Positions 62,816 to 64,000 of a stretch of DNA of 64,000 nt are shown in pieces; position 1 is the first letter of the stretch; the number at the start of each line of letters is the position of its first letter. Made by a program: the position numbers and the translations under genes. The notes under the pieces were generated by a model, which had not been told where the DNA came from, ran no database searches, and saw nothing but the letters and a program-made list of their open reading frames with translations. The DNA is from Verrucomicrobiales bacterium (lineage in GTDB: Bacteria > Verrucomicrobiota > Verrucomicrobiia > Limisphaerales > JAYPXF01), in assembly GCA_002715965.1 (NCBI GenBank), contig PBAL01000003.1, positions 4,739 through 68,738 on the forward strand, in the 5' to 3' direction.

Positions 62816-63583
62816 TTAGCGCTCTTCGCGCTGCCGGCGATTCATCTGGCGGAGCAGTTGATACTTCAGCTTCACCTCGTGGGCGCAGTAGTATGCGATG
62901 CGCATTCCCTGCCAGCCGTCGAGGAATCCCATCTTCAGGATATACCCTCTGAACCATCGAAAGATCGCGTGTGTGTATGGTGAGATCACCCCGACCTTTT
63001 TCCCGCGTTCGTGTTCCGACTCCGCCCACAGTCGCGCGTATTTTTCGCAACGCGTCCAGTGATCTTCACGGTCCTTGAACGAGTAGTGGTGGATGTCGTG
63101 GGTGAATTCCTCCACGCCTCCCTCCACCTCAAGCCGCTCGTGAACCTTGCCGCCGGCGAATTTGGAAACAGATTTCTTGAACAGCCGGATGACACGATCG
63201 GGATACCAGTCGCCGTTGCGAATCCAGCGTTCTTCATACTGTACGCAGCGCGGCATGCTGAAGCCGTTGATGTTCTGCGGCGCGCCGTCGTAGATGATTT
63301 CCTGAATCTCGTTGCGCAGGCCGTCCGAAAGTGCCTCATCCGCATCAAGGCTGAAGATCCAATCGTTCTTCGCCATTGAAACAGCCTGGTTCTTCTGGCC
63401 CACGTAACCGAGCCAGTCCTGGTGTTCGAAGCGCGCGCCGAATTCCCTGGCGATCTCCTCCGTTCGATCGGTGCTGCCGGAGTCGAGAATCACGATCTCT
63501 GCCGCGAGGTCCGCGCAGCTCTTGAGACAGCGGGCAAGGTTGTCTTCCTCGTTCAGCGTGATGACCACGAAGGAGATTTTCAT
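62816..63583 (-). CDS. Glycosyltransferase family 2 (WaaE/KdtX-like)
   Basis: A 255-residue GT2: ISFVVITLNEEDNLARCLKS, LDSGSTDRT, DxD-like SLDADEALSDGLRNEI, and WYPDRVIRLFKK. The pattern fits LPS core beta-1,4-glucosyltransferases. It overlaps the upstream GT by four bases, so an envelope-glycan operon enters from the right. Confidence 0.88.
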   Translation of the reverse strand: MKISFVVITLNEEDNLARCLKSCADLAAEIVILDSGSTDRTEEIAREFGARFEHQDWLGYVGQKNQAVSMAKNDWIFSLDADEALSDGLRNEIQEIIYDGAPQNINGFSMPRCVQYEERWIRNGDWYPDRVIRLFKKSVSKFAGGKVHERLEVEGGVEEFTHDIHHYSFKDREDHWTRCEKYARLWAESEHERGKKVGVISPYTHAIFRWFRGYILKMGFLDGWQGMRIAYYCAHEVKLKYQLLRQMNRRQREER

Positions 63584-64000
63584 TGGCGCTTTCGGTCGGC
63601 GGCCGCCATTTCGAGCACTTCAACCGTCTCGCGAACGTTGCGGTTCAGGCTGAGTTCGGATTCAGGAGTGGTTTCTGGCAGACCACGATTGGCGCGCCAT
63701 CTTTCGACGGCGTTCACCACGGCGCGAATGTCACTGGGATCATGGATGACAGAACCGTTGCGGCCTTCGCGAATGAGTTCGTGCGCGCCGTTGTATTTGG
63801 AGGTGACAACGGGGAGATCCGCGGCAAGCGCCTCGGAGACGACGTTGGAACAGGGGTCGTAAATGGGGAGGAAGACAAGCAGGTCGGCGGCAAAGTAGGC
63901 CTCCTCGACATTTGGGAGCGGCCCGGTGAAGATCACGCCTTCGTTGGCAAAGAACGGCTTCCGCCCCTTACCGACCACGAGGACTTTCACGTTGTTCCCC
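63580..64000 (-). CDS. Glycosyltransferase family 1, C-terminal part (cut by window end)
   Basis: The last 140 residues of a group 1 glycosyltransferase: VKVLVVGKGRKPFF, IFTGPLPNVEEAYFAADLLV, and the donor-binding SNVVSEALAADLPVVTSKYN region. The gene continues beyond 64000. Stop overlaps the GT2 start. Confidence 0.88.
   Translation of the reverse strand, partial: GNNVKVLVVGKGRKPFFANEGVIFTGPLPNVEEAYFAADLLVFLPIYDPCSNVVSEALAADLPVVTSKYNGAHELIREGRNGSVIHDPSDIRAVVNAVERWRANRGLPETTPESELSLNRNVRETVEVLEMAAADRKRQ

Overview
The window looks like a chromosomal piece of a member of the Verrucomicrobiota (PVC superphylum). The evidence is the gene content: five secreted sulfatases, a DUF1501/PSD1 pair with planctomycete-type cytochrome c, a cytochrome c plus WD40 protein, a PVC-type membrane-bound dehydrogenase, a ThuA protein, a DUF1080 protein, a YHYH protein, and many secreted proteins of unknown function. 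No rRNA or single-copy phylogenetic marker here fixes the genus, so the assignment is inference from families.

Layout. 1-2500 is a degraded defence region: a type I-E CRISPR relic (orphan repeat, cas2 fragment fused to a repeat fragment, cas1 with one premature stop), a VapBC-type toxin-antitoxin pair, and an N-terminal piece of a PafA/Dop-like (Pup/UBact ligase family) gene. 2.8-16 kb holds secreted catabolic and unknown genes: an HMA-domain protein, a cytochrome/WD40 protein, DUF554, three sulfatases, PssA, a LysE-type exporter, ThuA and an esterase. 16.8-20.6 kb is a housekeeping run (prs, rplY, pth, rpsF, ssb, rplI) closed by a clear terminator. 20.6-21.4 kb holds two regulator fragments. 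21.4-29.5 kb has thiD coupled to a three-domain fusion (aldo/keto reductase + polynucleotide-kinase-like kinase + HAD phosphatase), a YHYH protein, a sulfatase, a DsbD-alpha-like protein, a REC-EAL remnant and purN. 29.5-41.8 kb has an SMP-30-like protein, an ECF sigma operon, a large dehydrogenase/cytochrome protein, a 962-residue Sel1-repeat protein, and a hisA(eukaryotic type)-MFS-SDR operon. 42-45.6 kb is scrap: an IS256 transposase fragment, tRNA-Arg(ACG), an ABC ATPase relic, one intact sulfatase and an SGNH-like relic. 45.6-55.5 kb has a PQQ dehydrogenase, a trpG/pabA amidotransferase, DUF1080, gapA, and a LAB_N-SDR-uvrC-ubiE operon. 55.7-64 kb has PSD1, DUF1501, a TPR-like protein and two glycosyltransferases running off the end.

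How it fits together. The secreted sulfatases, ThuA, DUF1080, esterase, PQQ and cytochrome c proteins suggest degradation and oxidation of sulfated polysaccharides outside the cytoplasm. Between them, intact housekeeping operons alternate with at least ten gene relics and three dispersed repeat families, a picture of a genome that acquires and loses accessory genes. The most unusual intact gene is the AKR-kinase-phosphatase fusion at 22175-24067. The most informative relic is the CRISPR module, where a cas2-to-repeat junction and a single cas1 nonsense codon record how the system died.
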